Origin: DATHZQ01 sp035458525
GTDB lineage: Bacteria > Actinomycetota > Acidimicrobiia > Spongiisociales > UBA5794
Direction: 5' to 3'
NCBI GenBank assembly: GCA_035458525.1
Contig: DATHZQ010000067.1
Coordinates: 1 to 64,000, forward strand
DNA: 64,000 nt
The notes under the pieces are model-generated. The model searched no databases and was not told the origin of the DNA. It worked only from the letters and a program-made list of their open reading frames with translations. Positions within the stretch are counted from its first letter, which is position 1; every line of letters begins with the position of its first letter. The position numbers were made by a program, and so were the translations under genes. Positions 1 through 7,166 of this stretch are shown here, piece by piece.

Positions 1-147
1 GTTCGAACCGTTCTCGACGTGTACGGGCACCTGTACGAAGGCCTAGATCGGGACGCCGCCGACGCCCTCGCGTCACCCTGGAGCGACGCTCATGTGGTCG
101 CGATGTGGTCGCGGACCGATTCGGCCGACGGAGGCGTCGGGACCTGA
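1..147 (+). CDS. Tyrosine recombinase (phage-type integrase), C-terminal end only
   Basis: The window opens inside this gene; the frame from base 1 reads 48 residues to a TGA at 145-147. The peptide begins VRTVLDVYGHLYEGLDRDAA, the usual end of a site-specific tyrosine recombinase: the Tyr of DVYGHL is the expected nucleophile and is followed by the amphipathic tail with DAADAL. The gene reads towards the 3' end of tRNA-Val, 37 bases away, which is the usual position of an integrase at the edge of an element inserted in a tRNA gene. The rest of the element would lie to the left, outside the window. Family call is firm for so short a piece; activity cannot be judged. Confidence 0.75.
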   Translation, partial: VRTVLDVYGHLYEGLDRDAADALASPWSDAHVVAMWSRTDSADGGVGT

Positions 148-151
148 ATGG

Positions 152-180
152 CGAAACCCGTTGCACCGCAACGGGTTTCG
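152..180. terminator. 13-bp perfect hairpin between integrase and tRNA-Val
   Basis: Arms 152-164 and 168-180 pair perfectly around a 3-base loop (core GAAACCCGTTGC). It lies 5 bases after the integrase stop and just beyond the 3' end of tRNA-Val on the other strand, so it could end transcription from both sides. There is no long T tract. Confidence 0.55.
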
Positions 181-184
181 GGGG

Positions 185-256
185 TGGGCGCTGGCAGGAT
201 TGAACTGCCGACCTCTTCCGCGTCAAGGAAGCGCTCTCCCACTGAGCTAAGCGCCC
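185..256 (-). tRNA. tRNA-Val (anticodon GAC)
   Basis: Cloverleaf read on the minus strand: 7-bp acceptor stem from GGGCGCT/AGCGCCC, a D arm with AGCTCAGTGGGAGAGC, anticodon stem CTTCC/GGAAG with loop TTGACGC (GAC), and a T arm with GTTCAATCC. The discriminator base is A and CCA is not encoded. Its 3' end faces the integrase remnant and is a plausible attachment site. Confidence 0.95.
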
Positions 257-277
257 GCATGTGGAACTCTAGTTCCG

Positions 278-348
278 AGGCGACGCCGGGAATCGAACCC
301 GGGTAGAGGGTTTTGCAGACCCTTGCCTAACCACTCGGCCACGTCGCC
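278..348 (-). tRNA. tRNA-Cys (anticodon GCA)
   Basis: Acceptor stem GGCGACG/CGTCGCC, anticodon stem AGGGT/ACCCT with loop CTGCAAA (GCA), and a T loop GTTCGATTC. The discriminator is U, the identity base of tRNA-Cys. It lies 21 bases from tRNA-Val in the same direction and is probably cotranscribed with it. Confidence 0.95.
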
Positions 349-385
349 GAACTCGCCGCCACACGACGGTGAATTGTGTGCTGCC

Positions 386-414
386 AAAAAGAGGCGGGCG
401 GCCTCGAGCCGCCC
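386..414 (-). terminator. Rho-independent terminator after tRNA-Gly
   Basis: A 7-bp GGGCGGC/GCCGCCC stem (396-414) with a 5-base loop is followed on the minus strand by GCCTC and a run of five T (386-390). It directly follows the 3' end of tRNA-Gly and separates it from tRNA-Cys. Confidence 0.7.
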
Positions 415-418
415 ATCG

Positions 419-491
419 AGCGGACGACCGGGATCGAACCGGCGACCTCAACCTTGGCAAGGTTGCGCTCTACCAGCTGAGCTACGTCCGC
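419..491 (-). tRNA. tRNA-Gly (anticodon GCC)
   Basis: Acceptor stem GCGGACG/CGTCCGC, D arm AGCTCAGCTGGTAGAGC, anticodon stem CAACC/GGTTG with loop TTGCCAA (GCC), T arm with GGTTCGATCC. The discriminator is U. It has its own terminator immediately downstream. Confidence 0.95.
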
Positions 492-539
492 CTGAGGCGA
501 TCATGATAGCCCGGCACCTGCAGCGTGCCGAACTTCCCT

Positions 540-968
540 TCAACGGCCGGTGGATCCGAACCCGCCATCGCCTCGAACCGAGTCGGGAAGCGCCTCGACG
601 GCGAAGAACTCCGGCGACACGAACGGTACGACGACGAGCTGGGCGATACGCTCACCGCGCTCGATCGAGACCGAATCGTGGCCGTGGTTGATCAAGATGA
701 CCTTCAATTCGCCGCGATAGCCCGCGTCCAGAATGCCGGGAGCGTTGACGACGCCGACACCATCACGAGTGGCGAGACCGCTCCGCGGGGCGACAAGGCC
801 CACGTAGCCCTCGGGCAGGGCCACGGCGACTCCCGTAGGCACGAGCGCACGCTGTCCGGGACGGAGCACGAGGTCATCCCGCGCCCGCAGGTCGACGCCG
901 GCGTCTCCCGGGTGCGCCGGAGCGGGAAGCGGAAGACCGGGATCCAGCCGTTGGAGAGGTATCTTCAT
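540..968 (-). CDS. dut: dUTP diphosphatase
   Basis: Hydrolyses dUTP to dUMP and pyrophosphate, keeping uracil out of DNA and supplying dUMP for thymidylate. All five trimeric dUTPase motifs are in order: AGVDLRA (23-29), PRSGLA (61-66), the NAPGILDAGYRGEL block with the uracil-site Tyr84, RIAQLVVVP (106-114) and the glycine-rich C-terminal RGDGGFGSTG (132-141). At 142 residues it is of normal length. The ATG at 968 gives the family's usual N-terminus MKIPLQRL; the frame is open for 70 codons further upstream, but that part is not conserved in character. A GACAAT box lies 9 bases before the start. It is divergent from the membrane protein at 1013. Confidence 0.95.
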   Translation of the reverse strand: MKIPLQRLDPGLPLPAPAHPGDAGVDLRARDDLVLRPGQRALVPTGVAVALPEGYVGLVAPRSGLATRDGVGVVNAPGILDAGYRGELKVILINHGHDSVSIERGERIAQLVVVPFVSPEFFAVEALPDSVRGDGGFGSTGR

Positions 969-1012
969 AGCCGCACGATTGTCGCGACCCTGCAGAAGGC
1001 CAGCAACCCGAC

Positions 1013-2032
1013 ATGAGCACGCCCAACGGATCGGGCCCGAACTTGCCCGGCAACGACGGATCGTGGTTCCTCCGCGCCGTCGGCATCGAAGCGCCGCCTG
1101 AGACGCTCGACGACGTGGAGGCACAGAACACCACTGAAGCCGTGAGCCAGCTGTGGAAGGCGGGAGAAGCGGACGCATTGACGGACTGGGCGCCCGAGGA
1201 GCTGTCCAAGACCGCCGAGAAGGAACGCAGCTTCCGGTGGCCGGTGGTCATCACCGTCGCCGTCCTCGTGGCGGCGGTGGCGGCGCTCCTGCTGTGGCTC
1301 CCCCGAACCTCGGAGGGCAGAGCCGATGACCTGGCCGTCGCCTACGGCGCCGCCCTCGGCGAGATCCGCAACGATCTGCCCGCCGCCCAACAGGTGCTTG
1401 CCGTCGTGACCGACCCCGCCGAGGACGCCAGCCAGTTCCCGGAACTGATTCCGGTCATAGCCGACCTTCGCGCCGACGCCGACGGCGCCCTCGAGCTTGC
1501 TTCCGAGCCCATGCCGTCGGCGTGGCCGCTGGCGTCGGACGAACCGTTCGACGAACTGAGACCGTTCCGCGATCAGACGTCCGCCGAGGCGACCACCGCT
1601 CAAGCCATCGCACGGCGACTCGGCGATGTGCTCGACTACCGATCGCTCTTCAGCGGATTCATGGTCGTCGGGGATCTGCCCACCACCAGCAACGATCTGA
1701 ACGAGCTCAACACTCGTCTCGCAACGGCCGCCGCCGACAGTGCACTGATTCTGACCGAACTCCCCGAAGTGGCTGCATTCGCCGACCATCGTGCGGCGGC
1801 CCAGGACCTGGTCGACCGCTTCCTGACCTGGCAGGTCGACTACGTCGACGCCCTGCGCACCGGTGACACCGCCACCGTCACGATCCTGCTCGCCGAGTAC
1901 ACGCTGCTCCGGACCGAATTGGACGAGCTGATGCTGGACGCCTTGACACAGCTGCGGGTGGAGATCGATGCGCAGATCATCCAGCTCGCCGGAGACATCG
2001 ACGCCACCATGGCCGGGCTGGCCGGAACCTGA
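1013..2032 (+). CDS. Hypothetical single-pass membrane protein
   Basis: A 339-residue protein I do not recognise. The first 75 residues are polar and acidic; one strong transmembrane helix spans about residues 77-97 (VVITVAVLVAAVAALLLWLP). The remaining 240 residues look mostly helical, are rich in Ala, Asp, Leu and Thr, have no Cys and no catalytic motif, and would be extracytoplasmic if the N-terminus stays inside. There is no cleavable signal peptide. It is divergent from dut with 44 bases between starts, and convergent with nrdR. Confidence 0.8.
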   Translation: MSTPNGSGPNLPGNDGSWFLRAVGIEAPPETLDDVEAQNTTEAVSQLWKAGEADALTDWAPEELSKTAEKERSFRWPVVITVAVLVAAVAALLLWLPRTSEGRADDLAVAYGAALGEIRNDLPAAQQVLAVVTDPAEDASQFPELIPVIADLRADADGALELASEPMPSAWPLASDEPFDELRPFRDQTSAEATTAQAIARRLGDVLDYRSLFSGFMVVGDLPTTSNDLNELNTRLATAAADSALILTELPEVAAFADHRAAAQDLVDRFLTWQVDYVDALRTGDTATVTILLAEYTLLRTELDELMLDALTQLRVEIDAQIIQLAGDIDATMAGLAGT

Positions 2033-2043
2033 CGAGTCCCGGG

Positions 2044-2493
2044 TCAGCCGTCGCCCTCGAGTGCGGCGACCTCTCGCTCGAAGTCCTCGGCGCCTTGGAA
2101 CTCCTTGTAGACCGAGGCAAACCGCAGATAGGCCACCTCGTCGATGTCTCGCAGGCGTACGAGCACCTCATCCCCGAGCTCGTCGGCGCTCACCTCGCCG
2201 CCCTGTGCGCCCACGAAAGCGGAAAGATCGGCGACCAGGCGGTCGACGCTGCCTTCCGCAACGGGGCGCCCGGCGAGTGCACGTTCTACGCCGCGCCGCA
2301 GCTTGTGACCGTCGAACGGCTCCAGGCCGCCGTTCCGCTTGCGCACCATGTGGGCGATGACGGGACGTTCGTAGGTTGTGAATCGCCGCGTGCAGGTGAC
2401 GCACTCGCGGCGGCGCCGGATGCTGCTGCCGGCGTCGGCTGCACGGCTGTCTACGACGCGCGTATCGTCGCCACTGCAGAAGGGGCAATGCAT
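2044..2493 (-). CDS. nrdR: Transcriptional repressor NrdR
   Basis: Represses ribonucleotide reductase genes when its ATP-cone binds dATP. The N-terminal zinc ribbon is intact: Cys3 and Cys6 (MHCPFC) with Cys31 and Cys34 (CVTC), followed by the basic RRRRE stretch and the ATP-cone from about residue 45. At 149 residues it is of family length. The start is fixed by the invariant M-x-C-P-x-C beginning; a TACGCT box stands 11 bases upstream. As in mycobacteria (nrdR next to the LysM gene Rv2719c and lexA), it lies beside the SOS locus. The 271 bases between it and the LysM gene hold no further gene that I can support. Confidence 0.95.
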   Translation of the reverse strand: MHCPFCSGDDTRVVDSRAADAGSSIRRRRECVTCTRRFTTYERPVIAHMVRKRNGGLEPFDGHKLRRGVERALAGRPVAEGSVDRLVADLSAFVGAQGGEVSADELGDEVLVRLRDIDEVAYLRFASVYKEFQGAEDFEREVAALEGDG

Positions 2494-2764
2494 GGGTATC
2501 GAAGAGCGTAACCCTCCATCGTGGCCAGAACGAGTTGGCGTATTCACGGCAACCATCGAATCCGTCGGCCGAGTGACTGCAGGGATCGACGATCCGCATC
2601 GACCTGCCCCAAGCCGCCCTCCACGATGCAAGTGCATTGCTTCTCGAAATCGCCACACGGCGCGGTCGGCAATCGGACATGATTCGGGCGCTGACGGGAC
2701 GAAGCGGGATGGTTCCGCCGCTCCTGCAACAGTCCAGGAAGCCAGCCGCCGGCAACGGGTGCTG

Positions 2765-3052
2765 TCAGCCGCTAGCGACGAGCGCTGGGAGCTCCAGGAC
2801 CTGCCCGGCGTAGATCAACGAGCCGTCGAGGTCGTTGATGCGCTTGATGGCCGAGATCGTGGCTCGCACATCGCTGCCTGCGCCGGTCTCGGCGGCGATC
2901 GACCACAGTGTGTCGCCCGCCTCCACGCGGTAATCGATCGTTGCGACCGGCTCACCGGTGGCTTGGACGGCAGAAGCGAGGAGGAGCAACGCTGCCACGG
3001 CGATGGAGATGATGACCAACATCCGCATTGGGACGGTGGGCTGCCGAGTCAT
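2765..3052 (-). CDS. LysM membrane protein, SOS cell-division suppressor type (Rv2719c/DivS/YneA-like)
   Basis: A 95-residue protein with a single N-terminal membrane helix (about 10-31) followed by one LysM domain (DYRVEAGDTLWSIAAETG to GQVLELP) that would bind peptidoglycan outside the cell. Location opposite lexA across a cluster of LexA operators matches the actinobacterial division inhibitors that are induced on DNA damage (mycobacterial Rv2719c, corynebacterial DivS) and Bacillus YneA. GGAGGAG precedes the ATG. It should therefore halt septation during SOS; this rests on context and domain content, not on a conserved motif specific to suppressors. Confidence 0.85.
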   Translation of the reverse strand: MTRQPTVPMRMLVIISIAVAALLLLASAVQATGEPVATIDYRVEAGDTLWSIAAETGAGSDVRATISAIKRINDLDGSLIYAGQVLELPALVASG

Positions 3053-3214
3053 CGTTACTCCTCCTGCTGCTACTGCTGTTGTGGGTGCGTCCCGTGGCGT
3101 AAACGGGACGCTGGCGTGTGTTGCCGAGGAGGTGCACTCCTCATTCGGGAAGGTATCTGGTCGGTGTGACAGATTCCGTCCCTCGGTGCCGTTGTGGTGT
3201 TTTCTCTCACCATT

Positions 3215-3230
3215 CCGAACACCTGTTCGA
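3215..3230. promoter_or_regulatory. LexA operator 1 (SOS box)
   Basis: CCGAACACCTGTTCGA: one mismatch to the actinobacterial SOS palindrome TCGAAC-N4-GTTCGA. It is the box nearest to the LysM gene and is placed to control it. Confidence 0.85.
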
Positions 3231-3246
3231 ACACATTGGTACCGTA

Positions 3247-3262
3247 TCGAACGTCTGTTCGG
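3247..3262. promoter_or_regulatory. LexA operator 2 (SOS box)
   Basis: TCGAACGTCTGTTCGG: one mismatch to the consensus. Centre-to-centre 32 bases from operator 1, about three helical turns. Confidence 0.85.
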
Positions 3263-3270
3263 GTGTCAAG

Positions 3271-3286
3271 TCGAACATATGTTTGG
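3271..3286. promoter_or_regulatory. LexA operator 3 (SOS box)
   Basis: TCGAACATATGTTTGG: two mismatches in the right half, so probably the weakest of the three. It lies 24 bases from operator 2 and 57 bases before the lexA start, where it would give autoregulation. Confidence 0.75.
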
Positions 3287-3343
3287 TAGGTCGCGAAAAC
3301 CGGGCTACGCTGGCCCGCAGCGGAGTAAGAAAGGCCCAAAACC

Positions 3344-3979
3344 ATGGATCGTGACCGACTCACCGCCCGACAAGCGCAGATCCTCGACTACATCCTGAGC
3401 ACGGTGCGGGGCCGTGGCTATCCCCCATCGGTGCGTGAGATCGGCGAGGCGGTCGGCCTCAGCTCACCCTCCACGGTGCACAGCCACCTCTCGACGCTGG
3501 CGAAAGAGGGCTTCATTCGACGTGATCCATCGAAACCCCGGGCCATCGAGGTCATCGACGACGGTGGCTACAGCGAATCCGGGCTCGTACGGGCGCCGGT
3601 GCGCGACGTCCCCTTGGTGGGTCGCATCGCGGCTGGTTCGCCGATCCTCGCCGAGGAGGACATCGAGGAGGTCTTCCCGCTGCCGACCGAGCTGGTCGGG
3701 AACGACCCCGTCTTCATGCTTCGCGTGCGAGGCGATTCGATGATCGACATCGGGATCTTCGACGACGACTACGTCGTGGTCCGCCGCCAGGAGCACGCTC
3801 GAGATGGTCAGATCGTCGCCGCCCTCATCGAGGGCGAGGAGGCGACCGTCAAGCGGCTGCAGCGGCTCGACAATCGGGTCGTGCTGAAGGCCGAGAACCC
3901 GGACTTCCCACCCATGGTCTTCGCCGACGGTGTTGAGATCCTCGGCGTCGTCGTCGCGGTGCTGCGCCGCGTCGAATAG
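3344..3979 (+). CDS. lexA: SOS repressor LexA
   Basis: Winged-helix repressor of the DNA-damage regulon that self-cleaves when RecA filaments form. N-terminal helix-turn-helix (about 1-68, with PPSVREIGEAVGLSSPSTVHSHL), linker, then the S24 protease domain: cleavage site Ala97-Gly98 (IAAGSP), catalytic Ser132 (GDSMID) and Lys170 (ATVKRL). At 211 residues it is complete. GGAG lies upstream of the ATG. It is transcribed away from the LysM gene with three operators between them, and recA at 8973-10046 carries another. Confidence 0.97.
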   Translation: MDRDRLTARQAQILDYILSTVRGRGYPPSVREIGEAVGLSSPSTVHSHLSTLAKEGFIRRDPSKPRAIEVIDDGGYSESGLVRAPVRDVPLVGRIAAGSPILAEEDIEEVFPLPTELVGNDPVFMLRVRGDSMIDIGIFDDDYVVVRRQEHARDGQIVAALIEGEEATVKRLQRLDNRVVLKAENPDFPPMVFADGVEILGVVVAVLRRVE

Positions 3980-4098
3980 CGCTCGGCGACGTCGAAGCTG
4001 CCAATCGACCCTCATCGAGGGGGCAACGGCCTGCAATCCGTCACCACGCCGAACGCGTCACGACCTAGGTCCGGCCAACAGGCCCGACCGGCATCCAC

Positions 4099-4854
4099 TC
4101 AATCAACCGTGCCCTCGTACACAACGACGCCGGGGCCGGTCATCCATGCCTGATCGCCCTCGAAATCGACCAGGAGCTCGCCGCCGGGTAGCTCCACGGT
4201 GACCGGCGCCTCGACTCCCCGATAGTGAACGCTGGCGAACGCCGCCGAGGTGGCCCCGGTGCCGCTTGCCATCGTTTCCCCGACCCCCCGCTCCCAGATG
4301 CGCATCCGGATCCGATCCGGGCCGATCGGTGTCACGAACTCGACGTTGGCCCGATGCGGGAATCGGTCATCGTGCTCGATGCGGGGTCCCAGCGTCTCGA
4401 CCGGCTCCTGGTTCGGATCGTCGACGAAGAGCACGGCGTGTGGATTGCCGACGCTGATCGGGTGGATCGTGCGACCGGCGATCTCCTCCGGCACACCGGC
4501 CACGCCGACCTCGCCTACCAGGGCGCGGACCAGCCCGTCATCGAGCACTTCGGCGGGTAGGTCGCCCACGGCGGTCTCCACCACCAACAAGCGCTCGTCG
4601 ACCCAGCCCCGCCCTACGGCGAGCGCCGCCAGGCACCGCAGACCGTTGCCGCACATTTCTGCCTCTCCCCCATCGGCGTTCCAGTAACGCATGCGGATGC
4701 GATCGCGCCCCAAGGGCGTGACCTCGAGCACACCGTCGGCGCCGATGCCGAGCCGCCGATCACACCAGCGCACGATGGTGTGCGTATCGAGCTCGACGGG
4801 GCCGGTCACGACGACGAAGTCGTTGCCCAGGCCCTGCATCTTCACGAAGTCCAC
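4099..4854 (-). CDS. dapF: Diaminopimelate epimerase, with Ser at the second catalytic Cys position
   Basis: Converts LL- to meso-diaminopimelate for lysine and peptidoglycan. Start MDFVKMQGLGNDFV, the first active-site Cys68 (EAEMCGNGLRC) and the substrate loop WERGVGET are all present, and 251 residues is near the usual 270. The second catalytic Cys, normally in ACGTGA after GVGET, is Ser197 here (TMASGTGAT; codon AGC at 4266-4264). Two Cys act as the acid/base pair in characterised enzymes, so activity may be altered. It overlaps miaA by 13 bases and is probably cotranscribed with it. Other dap genes are at 30579 and 33406. Confidence 0.92.
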   Translation of the reverse strand: MDFVKMQGLGNDFVVVTGPVELDTHTIVRWCDRRLGIGADGVLEVTPLGRDRIRMRYWNADGGEAEMCGNGLRCLAALAVGRGWVDERLLVVETAVGDLPAEVLDDGLVRALVGEVGVAGVPEEIAGRTIHPISVGNPHAVLFVDDPNQEPVETLGPRIEHDDRFPHRANVEFVTPIGPDRIRMRIWERGVGETMASGTGATSAAFASVHYRGVEAPVTVELPGGELLVDFEGDQAWMTGPGVVVYEGTVD

Positions 4855-5759
4855 GTTGGCTCCTCGAACGCTTCGATCACCGCAGCGATACGGTCGGCCG
4901 GGTCATCCTGCCACGGCAGCCAACGAATGCGAGGATCTCTCCGGAAGTACGTGCGCTGCCGCTTTGCCAACCCGAGGGTGCCGCTGATCGCAACTTGGCG
5001 CCCCTCGGCGAGCGATGCGTCGCCGGCGACGACCGGCAGGAGCTCCTTGTAACCAACGGCCTGGCGGGCGGTGCGGCCGAGCTGGGGAGCCAAGCTCCGC
5101 ACCTCCTCGAGCAGCCCTGCCGCGAGCATCGCGTCGAACCGTTCGATCACCCGCGCTTCGAGCCGTTCGCCTGGATCCAGCCCCACTGCCCGAAAGGGTC
5201 TCTCGGGCCGGTAGTTGCGCAACGCTCGATACTCGTCACTCCCGGTGCGTTGCGACGGCGTCGCTCCCGTCAGGCGGAAGACCTCGACCGCACGGATGAC
5301 CCGACGTGGATTGTCGGCGTCGACATGGGCCACGGCGTTCGGATCGGCCGCGAGCAACTCGGCAACGAGCTCCTCCAGCGGTGAGGCCTCCAGCGCCTTG
5401 CGCAGGGCCGGTTCCGAGGGAGCGAAGGTCATCGGATCGACCAGCGAGCGGAAGTGCATCCCGGATCCGCCGGCGACGATCGCGGGCGTTTCACGAGCCT
5501 CGAGATCAGCCAGCAGGGTGCGGCCCACCTGCTGGAACTCGGCGACCGTCATGTCGTGAGCCGGCTCGGCGAGGTCCAGCAGATGGTGCGGCACGCGCTG
5601 GCACATCGCGGCGTCCGGCTTGGCCGTGCCGATGTCCATGCCGCGATACACCTGCATCGAGTCGACGGAAACGATCTCTCCGCCCGTGTGTTCTGCGACC
5701 GCAATCGCCACCTCCGACTTCCCGGAAGCGGTCGGGCCCAGGATCGCGCAGATCGTCAG
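4842..5759 (-). CDS. miaA: tRNA dimethylallyltransferase (probable CTG start)
   Basis: Adds a dimethylallyl group to N6 of A37 in tRNAs reading UNN codons; MiaB next door then methylthiolates it. The P-loop GPTASGKS and SVDSMQVYRGMDIGTAKP (DSxQVYR) are clear. No ATG, GTG or TTG exists in frame upstream of the P-loop; the first is a GTG at 5711, after it, so that start would delete the nucleotide site. The best start is CTG at 5759, which overlaps the miaB stop as CTGA and has GGGAG 9 bases upstream, giving 305 residues. The 3' end overlaps dapF. Confidence 0.88.
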   Translation of the reverse strand: MTICAILGPTASGKSEVAIAVAEHTGGEIVSVDSMQVYRGMDIGTAKPDAAMCQRVPHHLLDLAEPAHDMTVAEFQQVGRTLLADLEARETPAIVAGGSGMHFRSLVDPMTFAPSEPALRKALEASPLEELVAELLAADPNAVAHVDADNPRRVIRAVEVFRLTGATPSQRTGSDEYRALRNYRPERPFRAVGLDPGERLEARVIERFDAMLAAGLLEEVRSLAPQLGRTARQAVGYKELLPVVAGDASLAEGRQVAISGTLGLAKRQRTYFRRDPRIRWLPWQDDPADRIAAVIEAFEEPTWTS

Positions 5760-7144
5760 GACACCAAGCTCCCGAGGAGGTGATGCGGTGCCGCACGATC
5801 GACCACGGCGCGATGATACGTGCCGGGTTCGAGCTGCTCGGCAACGTGGAGCAGTTTGTTGCCCCGGGTGCGTGTCGTCACAACGCTGGCGTCCTTCTTG
5901 GAGGGGCCCTCCACCATGACTTCGAGCTCGGCACCCTCGAGTTCGAGGTTCTTCTCGTATGAGATCTGGTTCTGCAACGCCACAAGACGCTCGAAGCGCT
6001 CCTGCACCACCTCGGGGTGGACCTGCTGGTCCATCGTGGCGGCAGGCGTACCCGGGCGCGGCGAGAACTGGAACGTGAACGCACCGTCGAACCGCGCCTC
6101 GGCCACGACCTCCATCGTCCGTGAGAAATCGTCATCGGTCTCGCTGGGGAATCCGACGATGATGTCGGTCGACACCGCCAGCCCGGGCACGATGTCACGG
6201 GCCATCGCCAGCTTCGTCAAGAAGCGTTCGGCGTTGTAGCCGCGGTGCATCGACGCCAGGATGCGATCGCTCCCGGATTGCAGCGGAAGATGCATCTGCT
6301 CACACACCGCCGGAGTTTCCGCCATCGCTTCGGCCACGTCCTCGCGGAAGTCCTTGGGATGGGGGCTGGTGTAGCGAATCCGTCGAATGCCCTCAATCTC
6401 GCCGGTGCGCCGGAGAAGGTCCGCAAACAGCGGTTTGCGGCCGTTGAGCTCGAGGTCCCGCCCATACGAGTTGACGTTCTGTCCGAGCAGCGTGACCTCG
6501 CTGACACCGTTCGCCGCCAGACCACGCACCTCCTGCAAGATGTCGCCGGGGCGACGCGAGATCTCGGCGCCACGAACGATCGGCACGATGCAAAACGTGC
6601 ACGAGTTGTTGCAGCCGATGGTGATCGTGACCCACGCCGAGAATGGTGATTCCCGGTGCGCCGGGAGATACGACGGTAGGTCATCGACGGAGGTGGTCTG
6701 CTCCAGGATCTCGGTGACCGGGCCCCACTCGACGGCATGGTCGAGCAGATCGACGACGCGGTGGGTGTTGTGGGTGCCGAACACGACATCGACCCAGCCG
6801 GCTCGCTCGTGTATGAGCTCTTTGTCCTTCTGGGCCATGCACCCGCCCACGGCGATCTGCATGCCGTCCCGGCGCCGCTTGATCGCCCGCAACGCTCCCA
6901 AGTAGCCATACAGCTTCTGGTCGGCGTTCTCCCGAATCGTGCACGTGTTGAGCACGACCACGTCGGCATCTTCCGGCCGGTCGACCGGCACCATGCCATC
7001 GGCTTCCAGCAGGCCACCGATGCGCTCCGAATCGTGCTCGTTCATCTGACACCCGAAAGTACGGATGAAATAGCTCTGGCCGGTGCGTTTCGGGTCGCGC
7101 GCCACGCGCACACCCGGCATTCCCAGCATCACGAGCTCGGACAT
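5756..7144 (-). CDS. miaB: tRNA-2-methylthio-N6-dimethylallyladenosine synthase
   Basis: Radical-SAM methylthiotransferase making ms2i6A37. The N-terminal UPF0004 domain holds the auxiliary-cluster Cys32 (FGCQMNEHDSE), Cys68 (LNTCTI) and Cys102 (GGCMAQ). The radical-SAM cluster is Cys178, Cys182 and Cys185 (GCNNSCTFC). A C-terminal TRAM-like region completes 462 residues. The motif MNEHDSE separates it from RimO, which is also in this window. It leads the miaB-miaA-dapF operon; the stop overlaps the miaA start. Confidence 0.96.
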   Translation of the reverse strand: MSELVMLGMPGVRVARDPKRTGQSYFIRTFGCQMNEHDSERIGGLLEADGMVPVDRPEDADVVVLNTCTIRENADQKLYGYLGALRAIKRRRDGMQIAVGGCMAQKDKELIHERAGWVDVVFGTHNTHRVVDLLDHAVEWGPVTEILEQTTSVDDLPSYLPAHRESPFSAWVTITIGCNNSCTFCIVPIVRGAEISRRPGDILQEVRGLAANGVSEVTLLGQNVNSYGRDLELNGRKPLFADLLRRTGEIEGIRRIRYTSPHPKDFREDVAEAMAETPAVCEQMHLPLQSGSDRILASMHRGYNAERFLTKLAMARDIVPGLAVSTDIIVGFPSETDDDFSRTMEVVAEARFDGAFTFQFSPRPGTPAATMDQQVHPEVVQERFERLVALQNQISYEKNLELEGAELEVMVEGPSKKDASVVTTRTRGNKLLHVAEQLEPGTYHRAVVDRAAPHHLLGSLVS

Positions 7145-7166
7145 GGCAACTTCCTGAAGTGGACGG

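Noticed and set aside
3980..4098. Terminator or small RNA between lexA and dapF
   Set aside because: Only weak, short pairings are present; nothing stands out in these 119 bases.
4842..5711. miaA starting at GTG 5711
   Set aside because: It would remove the GPTASGKS P-loop, which is required for substrate binding.
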